A DNA stretch of 64,000 bases from Tanypteryx hageni (Eukaryota; Arthropoda; Insecta; Odonata; Petaluridae). The notes under the pieces were generated by a model. That model was not told the origin of the DNA, ran no database searches, and worked only from the letters and a program-made list of their open reading frames with translations. The stretch spans positions 40,614,117 through 40,678,116 of the forward strand of contig CM054113.1 in NCBI GenBank assembly GCA_028673005.1, read 5' to 3'. This document shows, in pieces, positions 29,333 through 49,115 of this stretch; the stretch's first letter is position 1; every line of letters begins with the position of its first letter. A program made the position numbers and the translations under genes.

Positions 29333-30193
29333 ACTTATGTGAAGAATCTGCAAGATATTTCAGAATGGAATCGTTGAAACGCAACGTCGTCTAACTCCAA
29401 AAGACGCACTTTCAGACTTAGAAAATTATCTCCCGCACACTATTTTTCTTTTAATCCTTATACACTCGTATTTATAGGATTATTGGTGTAATTTGTTGCT
29501 CCAGATTTTTAAAATATATTGTCAACAGAAAAATCAACCTGTCAAATGTTTCATTGGTTTAATGACTGATACGCGTGCAAATGCAATGATTAGAATTCAT
29601 AACAATTTCGGCTCCCATCCAAAGTTTCCCAATAGATAATATTCATAAAATTCTCTGAAATCGCGCAGGTGAAAGGTGAAGTGCGTATGAGGAAACCCGT
29701 TTGTGAAAAAGAGGACCGAAAGGAAGCTCTGAGAATCTCTGAACTTGGATGGTTGGCGACCGAAAGTAAAACGTTATTTTCCCTTGACTCAAAATATCAT
29801 TTAAGGATTGATTCTCTGTTCCACAAAGAATCTTTTCGCGACAAGATTTTTAGCAATATAAAGGGGGGTGATATAGGTAGACATATGTACTTTGTCGGCT
29901 ATATTGGTGGAAGTGCATTGTTGCACGCCTTGACGACCGTGTACATTAAAATTCCTTAGCAACGCCGAGTTGAATGTCTACGTGAGTTTCGTGTTTTCAG
30001 GATGCGAATTTTATTGAATTTTGCGCGCCAGTTAACTACTCTGGCTACGTACTGCAGGGGAAAACCTCCAGATGGACAAGTAAGTTTCTTTCTGTTGATA
30101 ATCACGTATAAATAAATGGAAATATGATATAAATAAATGGGTGTTCTAAGTGCAATGTTCAATCATTGGGTTCTATAATTGGGACCAACTGCT
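29333..30193. other. Unassigned stretch, unit 2 copy of 1544-2427
   Basis: Carries the same unrecognised ORF (29669-29959). A small difference just upstream (about 29668) removes some 23 bp relative to unit 1. Confidence 0.35.
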
Positions 30194-30453
30194 CGGAAAG
30201 CGTGATAAAATCAGTTCATTATTATTCTAAGTTAGTTAATTTAGCGTAGCTATCCCGTTTGATCGTTAGCAAACATAGCGAAGTCAGGTTAATGATCAGA
30301 GCTGGAAAAATTCAAGATGACATGTCGCCATAAGATCCATCTTGGCGCTATTTTTTGCAATGTATTGTGAACTCTGTATAAATATTATGCCGGTTGCAAG
30401 TGTAATAAGGTTAAAGAAGATAGTATCTTTCGTACCATAACGTAAATAATATT
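30194..30453 (+). repeat. 260-bp repeat doublet, left member (unit 2)
   Basis: Copy of 2428-2687. Confidence 0.8.
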
Positions 30454-30575
30454 AATAGTAATATATTTTGACAGTATTGTGCTGGTTGGCTTTCTCTCCC
30501 TGTTTTGTACGTACATATCGCCTTAATAGGGTAACTTAGCTCACTTATCGTTATTTTGAAACCACCTATTCCTAC

Positions 30576-30833
30576 CGGAAAGTGTGATAAAATCAGTTAT
30601 TTATTATTCTAAGCTATATAAGTTTGCGTAGCTATCCCGTTTGATCGTTAGCAAACAGAACGAAGTCAGCTCAATGATCAGGGCTGGAAAAATTCAGGAT
30701 GCCATGTTGCCATAAAACCTATCTTGGCGCAATGTTATCCAATTTTATTGTGATCTCTACATAAAAATTATGTCGGCTGGCATGTGTAAGGTTAAAGAAG
30801 AGAGTATCTTACGTATAATAGTGTAAATAATAT
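30576..30833 (+). repeat. 260-bp repeat doublet, right member (unit 2)
   Basis: Copy of 2811-3069. Confidence 0.8.
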
Positions 30834-31137
30834 CCCCAAACTTTTTACTAGGCTCCAGAACTTAGTTGTTTTGAGTTATACTTCCCCCTAATCCTCGTAG
30901 GTAATAATAGCCCTTGCAAGGGAGTGATTGAAGCTGTATCGTCGCCAGATTTTTTGTGGCGCAGAGTTCCCATCTAGTGGCCAGACTCTTCCAACTCCAT
31001 CTTGTCCGCTAGGTGAATTGCAGGGTAACTTGTAGATGTAGATAGGCCGTGTGCTGTTTACCGCTAACTCTCGTAAATAGAAAACGAACTGATTGCTCTT
31101 CATTCAGCCGCCAATTCTCTTGCCTTAGCAATGAAAT

Positions 31138-31145
31138 TGACGTCA
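31138..31145. promoter_or_regulatory. CRE-like palindrome TGACGTCA (unit 2)
   Basis: Copy of the site at 3373-3380. The octamer is intact. Confidence 0.35.
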
Positions 31146-31430
31146 CGCCAGGGGAAGACGCTTCAGTGTCCAGCCTGAAAAAATTAATGACTTCGTTTTG
31201 GTTTCCCCCCGGAGAAGATGAGGCAGTTTAGAGGCTTTGACCAATTTGTTCTTGTAAATAGCCGGTCCCGGGAGTTTTTATCCTAAATGAATGGCTTAAA
31301 AATGTATATTTTGACCAGATACCGTGCGCTCGATGATATTAATATTTCGTTAAATATATCTATGAATTTAATTTGTGGAAAGCCATGGTAGAATTTGATT
31401 TTTAACGTATTACTATTAGAATGTGATGAA

Positions 31431-31730
31431 TATAGAAATTTTTTGGGCAAGCGTTATTTCTCGCGGCATATAAATTAGGCACATTCAAGAATATATTCCG
31501 CTTTATTCATCCATGAATGGTCTAAAAACGTTTCATCGATTTTCGTAATTTTTTGACGAAAACGTTTTAACATTTAACTATATAGATGCTGTCTGCGAGA
31601 GACCGCCAAAATTATAGTGTCAAATTACCGCCTAGTATATATTTTACAAACAAAGTGAATATAATTTTTTTATTACTAAACCCATGGCATTATTTAACGT
31701 GGAGATCCAAATTGTAGATGTAGATATTGA
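31431..31730. other. 300-bp segment present only in unit 2, upstream of carrier exon A
   Basis: Unit 1 has only a short (aat)n run at the corresponding place (3664-3680). No terminal repeats or ORF are recognised. It puts extra sequence about 170 bp before the exon A acceptor. Confidence 0.8.
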
Positions 31731-31896
31731 AATAATCATAATAAATTAATAAAGAGTGGCGGTCTGGAAGACCGCACCGCAGATACGTGTTCGTAATTTC
31801 ACCGCAGTAGTTAAATGTTTAAGATGGTACGGAGGGTGCAATAACGGTCGAAGTACTATGAAGTGTCGTTTCACCCGCTCCACTCTTCCTCTTCAG

Positions 31897-38369
<6,473 letters not shown>

Positions 38370-38499
38370 TTAGGATGTTTTATTTATTTAAAGAAATTGT
38401 GTTTAAATTCATAAGTATTCTATTTGACTTGAAAGGCTTTCGCAGCGTTGCTGAATGCTGGTGGAGGGTTACGGGTTTCGCTGCGTTGGCGGCCCCTTC

Positions 38500-39072
38500 A
38501 TCCGGCGGAACTTAAAACCGAAAGAGAAACCTTCGGTGGAACGACCAAAGCCCACAGCCTACGCAAAAATTCCCTTCATTGCCGGGACATCAGAACGCAT
38601 AGCCAGGGTTCTACGAAAAGAAAATATCGTCGTCCGTTTTAACACGCTAAGAAAAGTAAAAGAAGAACTTCCGTCTGCGAAAGATGCACTCGACCCGCTA
38701 ACATCTGAAGGAGTCTACAGGATTCCAAGCAGCTGCGGACACGTATACGTCGGACAAACAGGACGATCCATTCGCTGCCGCTTAGCCGAACATAAACGGG
38801 CCATGATGAATAAGAAATGGAGGGAGTCGGCCATAGCGGAACACTTCACCTCCGGCCCGGGACATAAAATAACGCTCGAGGAAACGTAATTGCTCGCGAA
38901 AGAAGATCGATATTTTCCGAGGTGAATTCGCGAAGCTATTGAAATCGAAAAACATCCATTCAATTTCAACCGGGACGACGGTTTGCACATCAGCCCAACA
39001 TGGAAGCGACTCTTCCAACGGAAACGTGAAAGGGAAGAAAAATACGTTGGAGCAACCGCCAAAGAGAAAGGG
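38500..39072 (+). pseudogene. PLE-A1 GIY-YIG endonuclease domain, broken (unit 2)
   Basis: Copy of 10436-11013. It has an extra in-frame TAA at 38887-38889 (CAA in unit 1) and the shared TGA downstream. Confidence 0.85.
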
Positions 39073-39527
39073 ATAGCAACTCGAACGAGCCAATCAGCGA
39101 TGGACAACGGTTAAACTAGGAAGACCGAGCGGATATAAAAGCTGATCCCTACCATCGGATCTCATCGATCGGCTCATCGAAAACATTGATCGATCGATCA
39201 ATCGATCATTCGCCGGCTTATGGTCAGCGACTCAACAATAACGAACTCCTCTAGCTATTCCGTTGCTCTGGCTGGTGTTTGGAAAATCCCCCTGGGGAGG
39301 AAGTACTGTAATCCGCTGTGGCCCAGACCTACCAGGGCCTTCTAAGCGTGACCAGGATCTACTCAGGGGTAAACCGCACGCCTTGCTGCGAGCGGAGCAC
39401 CTGGGGGAACCTTGCACGGTCACACTTTCTCTCTTGCAGCGGGGGGTGGCTAACATAGGTCCACCTTCTCACCCGCACATCGTGTTCTTTTGACTATTCG
39501 GACAGGTGGCAGTTGGTAGGCTAGAGG

Positions 39528-41129
39528 GGAAGGGCTTCAGCCCCCTCAACTTTAAACCCGCTCTGCGAAATATCGCTGCTCAGATCACCGCCGTCAAAAA
39601 AGGTACAACATAGGACGATTCCTCCTAGGACGAACGTCGATACATCATTACCCAGTAATATCAAACACATCCTCTTCGGAAAAGATTTTAAGATTGACGC
39701 CGGTCCAAACGACCGGAAAATTGACTCCCAATATCTGACTTCGAAAGACCGGCTAGTAATTCTTGACAGCACACCAAGCCAAGGGAAACCAACTGACGAA
39801 GGCCTTTTCAAGGGCCAAAACAACAACGATAACTCCCAACTAGCCCCTATCCAAGAGGATGCTGATACACGAGCTAGAAAGTCCATTGGCACGGGCACCT
39901 TTCAACAGCCAAAGAAGAAGCGGAAGACAAAATTTAAGCCATACTTCACCGCTGCCGAGACTATTGCCGTCCAACACTAAACGGTAGAAACCAACAACCG
40001 CTACGACCCGCTCCTCAGAGACGCTAATACAGACGTCACTCCGGGGCCTGCTTCCAGCTCCCCTCCCGCCGAGCCATCCCAGACAAGTCTACCTAAGCCG
40101 CCAGCAATTCTATTATATGAATTGGCAGACTTCCGACAATTTATAACAGCCGTCATGAGTGTCATTAAGGACCACTCTTTCCAAGTGACATCACGTAGGC
40201 AATATACCAGGCTACAGCTAACCAATATAGAAGACCACAAAAGTGTGCAGACTATGTTAAGAGAAGAACAAGCACAGTTCTCCACCTGGGGAACCAAAGA
40301 GGAAAAAACCCTTAGCTTTACCATAAGAGGGCTTTATACAATAATGGAAGAATCTTATCTCAAGGAAATTCTGGAGGACATGAAGGTTCCAGTCTTACGC
40401 ACTCGTCAGATTCGCCGAGCTTACAAATCACCCCTAGGGACATTCGTAGTATCAACCCTCGCCACAGCCCAAGGATGGGACCCAAAAGATTTCCTCCGAT
40501 GGACTTCCATCGGGAATTTTTGAGTCCACATTCTACGATACCGACATGAAGAACCACAGATGTGCTTCCAATGCAATCGTTTCGGACATTCATCAACGTT
40601 CTGCCCAGCGGCACCTCGATGCTATAACTGTGGCGGCCTCCACCTGAAGAAAACCTGCCCGAAGAAAAAGGAGGATGGTCCTGCCACATGCTGTAACTGT
40701 GGAGGCCCACATCCCGCCTTCTATAAGACCTGCCCGGTATACCAACGAGAGGCAAGGAAATGGTTTGGATCGCTGGAAACCTCTCAGCCCCAGCTGGCAC
40801 CCCCTGCCTATGTACCGGAACCAGCTCCAAGAGGCAACGCCTGGGGCAGCAAAAGAAAGAACGCAGCACATCCACACCAAAATTCGGACTTCCCACCACT
40901 CCTGCCTCCCGCAGCCACAAACGGCGAGACGATACAGAAACCCAACGTCACCCTTCGCCACAGACAGATACCACCTCAACCTGAACCAACTACAGATAAT
41001 CCATCTTTCCTCCCGTCAACGGATTCGGCCCTAACCTCCCTCCTTACATCAGTCCTGCAGAAACAAATCGCGGCCCTTGGACAAGTGCTTGCCCAACTGT
41101 CCGGCCAAATACTGACTATGCATGGATAA
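39528..41129 (+). pseudogene. Non-LTR ORF1, unit 2 (longer open C-terminal half)
   Basis: Same frame and domains as 11469-13070, with the shared stops near 39978 and 40521. The zinc-knuckle half is open for 189 codons (40560-41129) because the unit 1 stop at 12795 is AGA here. It ends by overlapping the ORF2 ATG at 41122. Confidence 0.85.
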
Positions 41130-41451
41130 GAACACCCATCTCTCCGGAATAGTCCTTATCACCTGGAACTGCAACGGTGGTATAAGAACAAAAACACCTG
41201 AACTGCTAGCTTTCCTCCAGGGAAACAACGTCGCAGTAGCTCTTATACACGAAACACACCTTAAGCCATCTTGGAAATGGGCGGCACCCGGATTCAAGGT
41301 ATTTCGAACAGACAGGGAGGGCAGACTAGGAGGAGGAACAGCCATCCTTGTTAGAGAGGACATTTCAGCATATGAAGTAACGATTCCACAGAAAAGACAT
41401 CGGAAGCTACAGCCGCCATTCTTCATACAGCGAGTGGACCTGTCCAATTAG
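41122..41451 (+). pseudogene. Non-LTR ORF2 endonuclease N-terminus, unit 2
   Basis: Copy of 13063-13392. Reads ITWNCNGGIRTK, with the Asn form usual for this motif (Ser in unit 1). Confidence 0.85.
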
Positions 41452-41554
41452 CATCCTGCTACCTCCCAGCCCAGCCACTGAAAGCTTAACCGCACAGTAG
41501 TTGAAAGCTCTCACTTAGGCAAATTCATACAGCTGACGGGATCTCATTTCATCT

Positions 41555-41590
41555 CCTGAAGATGCAGACTGCAATGTATGCGAAACGTCG
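41555..41590 (+). ncRNA. Hammerhead-like hairpin in PLE-A1 tail (unit 2)
   Basis: Same as 13496-13530: cctgaagatgcagactgc, hairpin, gcgaaacgtc. Confidence 0.4.
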
Positions 41591-41669
41591 AGAGCCAGAA
41601 ATGCCGCCAACGCAGCGAAACCCAAAAACCTCCACCAGCATTCAGCAACGCTGCGAAAGCCTTCAACTC

Positions 41670-43747
41670 AAATTGATATCCCTCTACGGGGAGAACATCC
41701 AGAGGAATTGAAGGAGATTCGAGCGTCTCCACAAACAGAAGTGCAAGCTTTTGTCATCACTCGCCTTTTTCAACAAGCCAAGCACTCCTGCGTAAACGCA
41801 TACGCTCCACGAGTTACGCGCTTCTCCAATGCGCTCATAATCTCTATCATCACCACCTAGAGCTCGCCTCCGTTATGTCTCACGAAGACTGAGAACAAAG
41901 CGACCATATCACCACCACCTCAACAAAACCCAGTGGTCTTTCAAGGATAAGCAGGTTAAGAAATTTAAAAATCTCCATAAGAATCAACATCCAGATCGGA
42001 CGCCGAGCCACGACTAGATGATTTACAACCTAACGGACATCAATTTCTCCGATGCAGCAAAATCAGTCTTAGCGAAAGGTCTGAACATCGCTATTGCTCC
42101 CAACAAAATACCTAATGAAGAAATTGTCTGGGAGTGGAAGCGGCCATCCGAAATCTGAATTCTGAATTCTGAATCTGAGGTGGCGCGTATTATTCATAAA
42201 GCAAGACCACCATCCTCCAACATCTCAACAGCCGAAAGACAGGCCATCAAAGTTTTGAAAAACAACAAAAGCATCTTGATTTTACAGGCAGATAAGCGAA
42301 ACGCCACCTTAATCATCTCCTCGGAGGATTACGACGAGAAGATCCGCAATCTGCTGGACGATCCAACTTACTCCACACTCAAAGGCGACCCGACGATGAA
42401 AACCGAAAGGAAAAACATAGAGCTGATTAAGAAACCCTCTATACATATATAAACCAAAGTAACCTACCGTCGTCATCATCCAGGCCTACACGACTATATG
42501 GGTTACCAAAAATACACAAGAACGACGTTCCTCTGAGACACATCGTCCGCGCCATCGGCTCCCCAACATATCGGGCTGTCAAAATACTTCGCACGCAGCT
42601 TACAGACGTACGTAGGCGGAACGGAATCGCACGTGAAGAATTCAGCACATTTTATAGAAAGGCAAAACGACAAGAAAGTATCGGAGAACGATATTCTAGT
42701 AAGCTTTGACGTGATCTCACTCTTCACTAAGGTTCCCATAAAGGACGCCGAGCCATGAAAAGACGATTTACATCCTAACGGACGTCAATTTCTCCGATGC
42801 AGCAAAATCAGTCTTAGCGAAAGGTCTGAACTTCGCTATCGCTCCCAACAAAATACCTAAGGAAGAAATTGTCGTGGGAGTGGAAGCGGCCATCCGAAAT
42901 CTGAAATCGAACCAAGCAGAAGAAATGCGCCAAGAGGTGGCGCATATTATTCGTAAAGCAAGACCGCCAACCTCCAACATCTCAACAGCCGAAAGTCAGG
43001 CCTTCACAGATTTGAAAAACAAGAAAAGTATCGTGATTTTATCGTCTGATAAGGGAAACGCCACCGTAATCATCTCCAAGGAGGACTACGACGAGAAGAT
43101 CCGCAATCTGCTGGACAATCCAACTTACTCCACACTAAAAGGCGACCCGACGATGAAAACCGAAAGGAAAATCCGAGAGTTGATTTAGAAATCCTCAATA
43201 CCTATTTAAGACCAACGGAATTTACTGCCGTCATCATCCAGGCCTCCACAACTGTTTGGGTTACCAAAAATACACAAGAACGACGTTCCTCTGAGACCCA
43301 TCGTCAGCGCCATCGGCTCCCCAACACATCGGCTGTCAAAATACTTCGCACGCAGCTTACAGACGTACGTAGGCGGAACGGAATCGCACGTGAAGAATTC
43401 AGCACATTTCATAGAAAGGCTAAACGACATGAAAGTTTCGGAGAACGATATTCTTGTAAGCTTTGACGTGACCTCACTCTTCACTAAGGTTCCTATAAAG
43501 GACTCCATCGAAATCTTGAAGGAGCTTATACATCATGGACTGACGGTAGACTATCCGTAGTTAACAGAATTCTGCCTCACCAACAACTACTTCCTGTGGA
43601 ACGGACAGTTTTACGACCAGAAGGAGGGAGCAGATATGGGCTGTCCTCTCTCCCCCGTCATAGCCAATCTATATATGGAGCATTTCTAGTCTAAGGCGCT
43701 AGTATCATGTGGTCCTCAACCTTCATGCTGGCTGCGTTACGTGGATG
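41670..43747 (+). pseudogene. PLE-A2 N-terminal region and reverse transcriptase, broken (unit 2)
   Basis: Copy of 13608-15680, with the internal duplication at 41999-42743 and 42744-43503. The end GPQPSCWLRYVD is better kept here than in unit 1, which has a short deletion after SKALV. A TAG replaces GAG in EHFES. Confidence 0.88.
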
Positions 43748-45280
43748 CAGGGGTATGAAACTCTTATGGGAGAATAGATTCCCAGCTTTTACACGTAGTT
43801 CACCATGCTAAGGTGTCCGCGATAGGCGCTGCAGTCGCAGTCGGCTCTCTCTCTCACTCATTTTCAACCTCTATTTCTCTCTCTCTCTCTCTACCGCATC
43901 ACCACAGCGCCACACGTTCCTTGTGTCTCGTAACGGAACAGCGGCCATTTTTCTTGAAAAAAGTTGGCCATTGCTTATTGAGAGGTTGTCAGTTACTCTG
44001 ATTTTGTCAAGTAGATATATAGTAGATATGCATTCATCACTGTTTAAGAAAACGTGACGGAATGATTTTGTTCTGATGTCCAATCAACAGGTAAATCTTA
44101 AAAATATCATATATTTTTGAAAAAAAGATTAACGAAATAGTTCTACGAATAGTTATGTGAATTCGTTTTGTGAGAATGCTTTTATATTTTCTTAACAGAT
44201 ACCTCCAATGGATATATCTTCTAGGAAGGAAGGAAAGAAATTTCTCTCTTTTGTTGGTGTACGAGAAGCATTTTGAGAGGAAATATTTCTCATTTTCAGG
44301 TGTTAAGCCTCGCTTACTTCACCTAGCTGTGTCGTCCATTGCCCAGGCCGTGAATATGGTTCGTGTCAGTTCACAAAATAAGCAGTAATTTTCTGTATAA
44401 AACTTCTCGCGGTTATCAGTAGATTATAGTGAGTTTTATAAGTTAAACTGCAACAGAGACGCCAGAGGATAGAATTGTGCTTGTAATAGAATGAAATAAG
44501 TGTACCATAGCGATGTCTCATTGTTTTAATTTGAAATATTTTGAATTTGAGAAATTGAAATCTCTATATCAAAAGTTTTCCTTATTATATGATGAATACA
44601 TATAGATCTTAAATGGTCTAACTGTAACTGCTGTGAACACGTAAACGTCAGCAAATACAACTGTGCTTGGAATAAATTATAGATAAAGTGCACATTTTCT
44701 AGTGCAATGTGATGTGTTTAATTTTACAAATGGTAATGTGATCATCATAGAAACATTGTTTATGGGCCGTAAGCGCATTTGCCTTATTTTACATTTATTG
44801 CAACATTTGAAGCATGCCCATTGCCTCCTGCATCAATTTCATTAGGTTTAGCATGTTTAATGATTGACATTCTTAGAAATTCATTTTCGCTCTTTTTACA
44901 GGTGCAACAGAAAGAGAATGTGTTCCAGGGCCGAAGAAATCACTTTACAAATAGATTTTTGCTTGATCCACAAATTCATTCATGACGTGAAAGTTTGACG
45001 TTTTTCGTCGTCCACGTGAATTTCCTTTAAATACGTTTCATGCATAAAAGGTATTAACGTTATAAAATTCTGTTACAATAATTCATTTTTATATCTTGAT
45101 TGTATAATATTTATGTAAAAATACCTCTGTTATGTAATTTGATAATGACTTTGTACTCTCGTAATGTGTGATATATGGTAATAAGTTCTATTTCTTATAT
45201 GCAATTTTTTCATTTAAGTCCATTTAATCTGTTAAATTTCTGTTAAGTTTCCGGTCTTTCCGTAGGGGTACTAGTCTTTG
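43748..45280. mobile_element. hAT-like insertion with gene-like content (unit 2)
   Basis: Copy of 15681-17328 with the same 8-bp duplication (43740-43747 and 45281-45288). About 107 bp (equivalent of 16485-16592) is missing between short gaaattg repeats. Confidence 0.6.
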
Positions 45281-45918
45281 CGTGAATGACACATTCGTCA
45301 TTTGGCCCCATGGGACAAATAAACTTCATGAGTTCCACCGTCAACTCAACCAAGTCCACCCGGCCATCCAGTTCACCATGGAAGTCGAAGATAACGGCAC
45401 CCTACCATTTCTCGACGTCGTGGTGAAGAAGAGACCTGACGGAAGCCTTGGACACAGCGTATTTCGGAAAAAACGCATACTGACCGTTACCTGCATGCTG
45501 CCTCTCATCACCATCCTCAGCAGAAGGCATCAATAATCAAGTCCCTGATGCACCGAGAAAACACGGTTTCCAATCCCGAGTCGCTAAAAGACGAAGAAGA
45601 GCATATAAGAAGGGCACTTATGAATAATGGCTACAGTCACCCCTTCATCCGGCGGAACATAAAACCGAAACAAAAACCTTCGGTGGAACGACCAAAGCCC
45701 ACAGCCTACGCAAAACTTCCCTTCATCGCCGATACATCAAAACGCATAGACAGGGTTCTACAAAAAGAAAATATCGTCGTCCGTTCAAACACGCTAAGAA
45801 AAATAAAAGAAGAACTTCCGTCTGCGAAGGATGCACTCGACCCGCTAACATCTGAAGGAGTCAACAGGATTCCATGCAGCTGCGGACACGTATATGTAGG
45901 ACAAACGGGACGATCCAA
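45281..45918 (+). pseudogene. PLE-A2 RT C-terminus and truncated endonuclease (unit 2)
   Basis: Copy of 17329-17965. The endonuclease ends inside the GIY-YIG core at VGQTGRS, where the deletion fuses it to 3'UTR sequence (aataataaatg). Confidence 0.88.
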
Positions 45919-47105
45919 ATAATAAATGTATAATTTCTTCATACAAGAAAAAGGCTTTAGCCTGTTAATTATGACTGAAGCAATTTTTAGTGTTTTAGCA
46001 TTTTTGGTCATCTTTGCTGACAACATAATTATTTTGTGTGGATGTGATTTTGATAGGCTCTTCAGAGAAAAACATCGTCTTTATTTCAAAATCTTCTGTA
46101 TAATACCAGTCTATTTATTTTTTATATACTATATAGTTTTTTTTGTATTATCTAAGAGCTCAGGCTGATTTTTTACAGTTTGAAAGTATTACGCAAATTA
46201 TCTGATGGCTGAATCTTGAATGTTGTGCCAAGCAATAGTCGACATTGTTATAACTATCTAATAAAAAACATTCACCTTCTACATGCATCTACTTATGAGT
46301 AGGTTGTGTTGAAAAGATTTCAGCATATTCTGATGCATTAACTAGTGCATTTATTTATTTTTATTAAATTAATATCTCCGCATATATAAATTATCCCTTC
46401 ATGAATAACCAAAAGTGGGTAAATGATACCAGCAAAGTGGTTAATGAACTCCCAAAAGCTGTGATGTCAAGCAACAGTTACATTTATTTGTGCCTTCTGG
46501 CAGTATAGGATGGTCGAGGGTATTTAATAACACACATAATTTTCATTATTGTGAAATTCTAACAAAAGAACAGATAGAACACTTAGCATTGATTGTTGTG
46601 TGTTCCTTGACTAAGTGTTATTTTAGTTAAGAATTATAATGTACTCCACTATATTCCATATACTGTCAATGCGTAAGCATCTAAATATCTTTTGTGCATT
46701 TCACAAAATTAAATTTTAACCTTAATAAAACAGAAACGTCAACCCGAAGAAGGATTTTCACATAGATTAAACAAGTTACAAGCTGTTATGCACAAAAGAT
46801 AAAATCTTGTTTAATGGCATGTCTTAATTGTACAATATTATACATCAATGCCTTTTAAGGTTGCATTTAAATCTACTTTCAAGTCATTCCAACAAGCTCT
46901 TTTACAATAAGCATTACATTGTTAATTGCCTGCATATAACTGTTGTGAATCAATGACCAATGTATCATCAATATTTTTATCTTGTAACTTCTGGCTGAAA
47001 CTGAGTACCCAGTACAGTTTCCAGTGTTTACAATATTACACTAATAAATTTGTGTTTTAATTTTGAGACTTTGTATTTGTTCAAATGTGGTGTTAAATTT
47101 CCTAC
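45919..47105. other. Carrier 3'UTR remainder and intergenic DNA, unit 2
   Basis: Copy of about 18485-19672. AT-rich, with no gene recognised apart from the conserved hydrophobic ORF 45926-46168. Confidence 0.5.
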
Positions 47106-47290
47106 CTTGTTATCCTCTCTTTGACAACGACAAAATGTTGCCCCTTGAAATGCTCAAGCCCTTCTACCACATCAAGGTACAAAGGACAACCAAGTAACAT
47201 CAGGTGGTGATAATTTTCATGTGTAGAATATGGGTTGTATAGTATTTGTTTTAATATTTCAGAATAGCGAAAAAAAATAATGTCGTGTTG
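47106..47290 (-). CDS. Possible exon of an unidentified gene, open in unit 2
   Basis: On the minus strand an open frame reads THENYHHLMLLGCPLYLDVV then EGLEHFKGQHFVVVKERIT, ending exactly at a donor-like AG|GTAGG. The composition looks protein-like, but no acceptor is clear upstream and no neighbouring exons were found. I do not recognise the family. Unit 1 has two stops in the same place. Confidence 0.3.
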
Positions 47291-47669
47291 AAGCGGAAAT
47301 TTTAAAGTTATTTTGAACTTGGTGCACATACCCAAATAAAAATCTCCATCAATATGTTGATGCGGCCGTTATAATTATTTAAAATTTAAACAAATAGATA
47401 AATATTATTTCACTACTGGATAGGGTACAACTTTAAAATTTGGCAAAAATGTGTGGTTTTAGTATCCTACTGTGAAAAAAGTATAATATTCTTGAAATTG
47501 CAAAATTTAGGGATTGGTTTACTACATTATAGTTACACAAGGAAAGAATGAAAATCGGTTAAGAGGTGAAATCTTTAGAATTAAAAATATATTTCCAATG
47601 ACGAAATGTGTCTCTAAAAAATGAATGTTTTTTCAAGGTGAGTATGCAAGCACCTTTTACTATTTTACT

Positions 47670-47740
47670 CGGGCGACTTTAACATTGGGAGCCAGACACG
47701 CTGACCACCCCTCAGCCGAGGACGGCTGAAGTGGGTCGGT
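47670..47740 (-). repeat. SINE-like fragment, minus strand (unit 2)
   Basis: Copy of 20235-20310. Confidence 0.55.
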
Positions 47741-48372
47741 TAAGAATGATAAATCAAACAAAAAGACAGATAGGAAAGAGGTATGGTGGAGAGAGGAGGA
47801 GGAAAATAGAAAATATCTCGCCATAAAGTCACCAAAAGGAATTCTTTCAATGGTGTTTTCGGAATGGAATGGAGAATTCTTTTTAATACAAACTCGCTAG
47901 TGAAGAAAAAATGAATAAATTTTGATTGTTCCAGAAAAAAATCTATTGCCTTTGGCATAAAAAGTCGTTAACATATGGTAAAAAGTACTGTTATGAGCGT
48001 TTTCCAAGAGATGTTTCGTGAAGTAGCAAATGGGTGACAGAAATTAAAAATATAATTCGTGTTCACTTATCCTCTTCTCAAAACTTGGTTGCTGTTTGCG
48101 GTACCACGAATGTCACCCAAGTTCTGGTACTTTCCAATACTGGACAACTTTTTAAGTAGTCTTTAGCCATTAGAAATATCTTGAAAAGTCAAATTAATGA
48201 CACCAACTTTTATATGCACTAAAAATTAAGCAATAAATATTAAATTAACATGATTGAGTGGTACGGAGTGTAAAAATGGTTTTGGGTGAATAGAAATTGT
48301 TAGACAAAGAAATAAATTTCGCTATAAAATACTTAACCGCACATAATTATTTTCAATATATAGTACATTTGG

Positions 48373-48562
48373 TTCTTTTCTGTCTCTATCTCTCTCCCCC
48401 TCTACCCCGCTCTCTCCCCTTCTCCCTCTTCCTCTCCCTCCACTCTCCCACCCTCTCCACCCACTCCCCTCCCTCTCCCCTTAACCCCCCCTTACCATCC
48501 CCCCTTCCCATCCCACTCCCTTTCCAACGCTCTCCCCTCCCCCTCTCACGCTCTCTCTCCTC
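48373..48562. repeat. CT-rich polypyrimidine tract (unit 2)
   Basis: Copy of 20950-21140, nearly identical in length. Confidence 0.95.
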
Positions 48563-48760
48563 AAGCGGGTGCTGAACATTTCAAATATATTGAGCTGCTA
48601 CAAATAAAACATTGGAAGGCAGTTTTGGTTTTCATTTTTGGACGTGCGACGGTCCAGGACGGTATAACTGCAACATGTCGTAGGAAATTTCCGAAACCGT
48701 GTGAAAGAACTGTCCCGAGGGTCTTCGGCTTTGTAATGTTTGAATACAGCTACTTTAAAG

Positions 48761-48965
48761 CAGCAGTTCTCAAAGTGTGCTCCGCGGACCACTGGTGGGC
48801 CTCGAGTGTCTTTCAGGTGGTCCGCGGGCTGCCGGAAAATGAAACTTACAAATACCGATCACTAAAGTCGAAGCCATGCGTGAGACCTAACCAGAAGCTG
48901 TATCGCGAGCAACGTCACACTACTGGACCGGCTCACGTAATTAATTATATTAAAACAGTTCCATA
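48761..48965 (+). mobile_element. hAT transposon terminal fragment (unit 2)
   Basis: cagcagttctcaaagtgtgc then ccgcggaccactggtgg: a good hAT end. Better preserved than 21727-21930. Confidence 0.55.
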
Positions 48966-49115
48966 ATTTACTCCTTTATTCGAAATCGATTCGTTCGTGT
49001 AGCTCAAACAATTTCTCCTAAACGTTGAAAAAGTATTTAGGACAGTTATCTGAGAGAAAGGTTTAACTAACACTTGGCGCCACATTCGTCCCGAGTGGCA
49101 CTGAGGCGCTGAGTC

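Larger units (their letters stand above)
39166..41538 (+). mobile_element. Non-LTR retrotransposon (Jockey-like), internally deleted, unit 2
   Basis: Copy of 11106-13479. Target duplication ggatctcat at 39157-39165 and 41539-41547. Confidence 0.85.
38422..45918 (+). mobile_element. Nested PLE-A island, unit 2, right end deleted
   Basis: Same nest as 10361-18451. The left flank attcataagtattct is at 38407-38421. The right end of PLE-A2 (equivalent of 17966-18484) is gone, and the sequence passes from the endonuclease directly into the carrier 3'UTR at about 45918. Confidence 0.8.
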
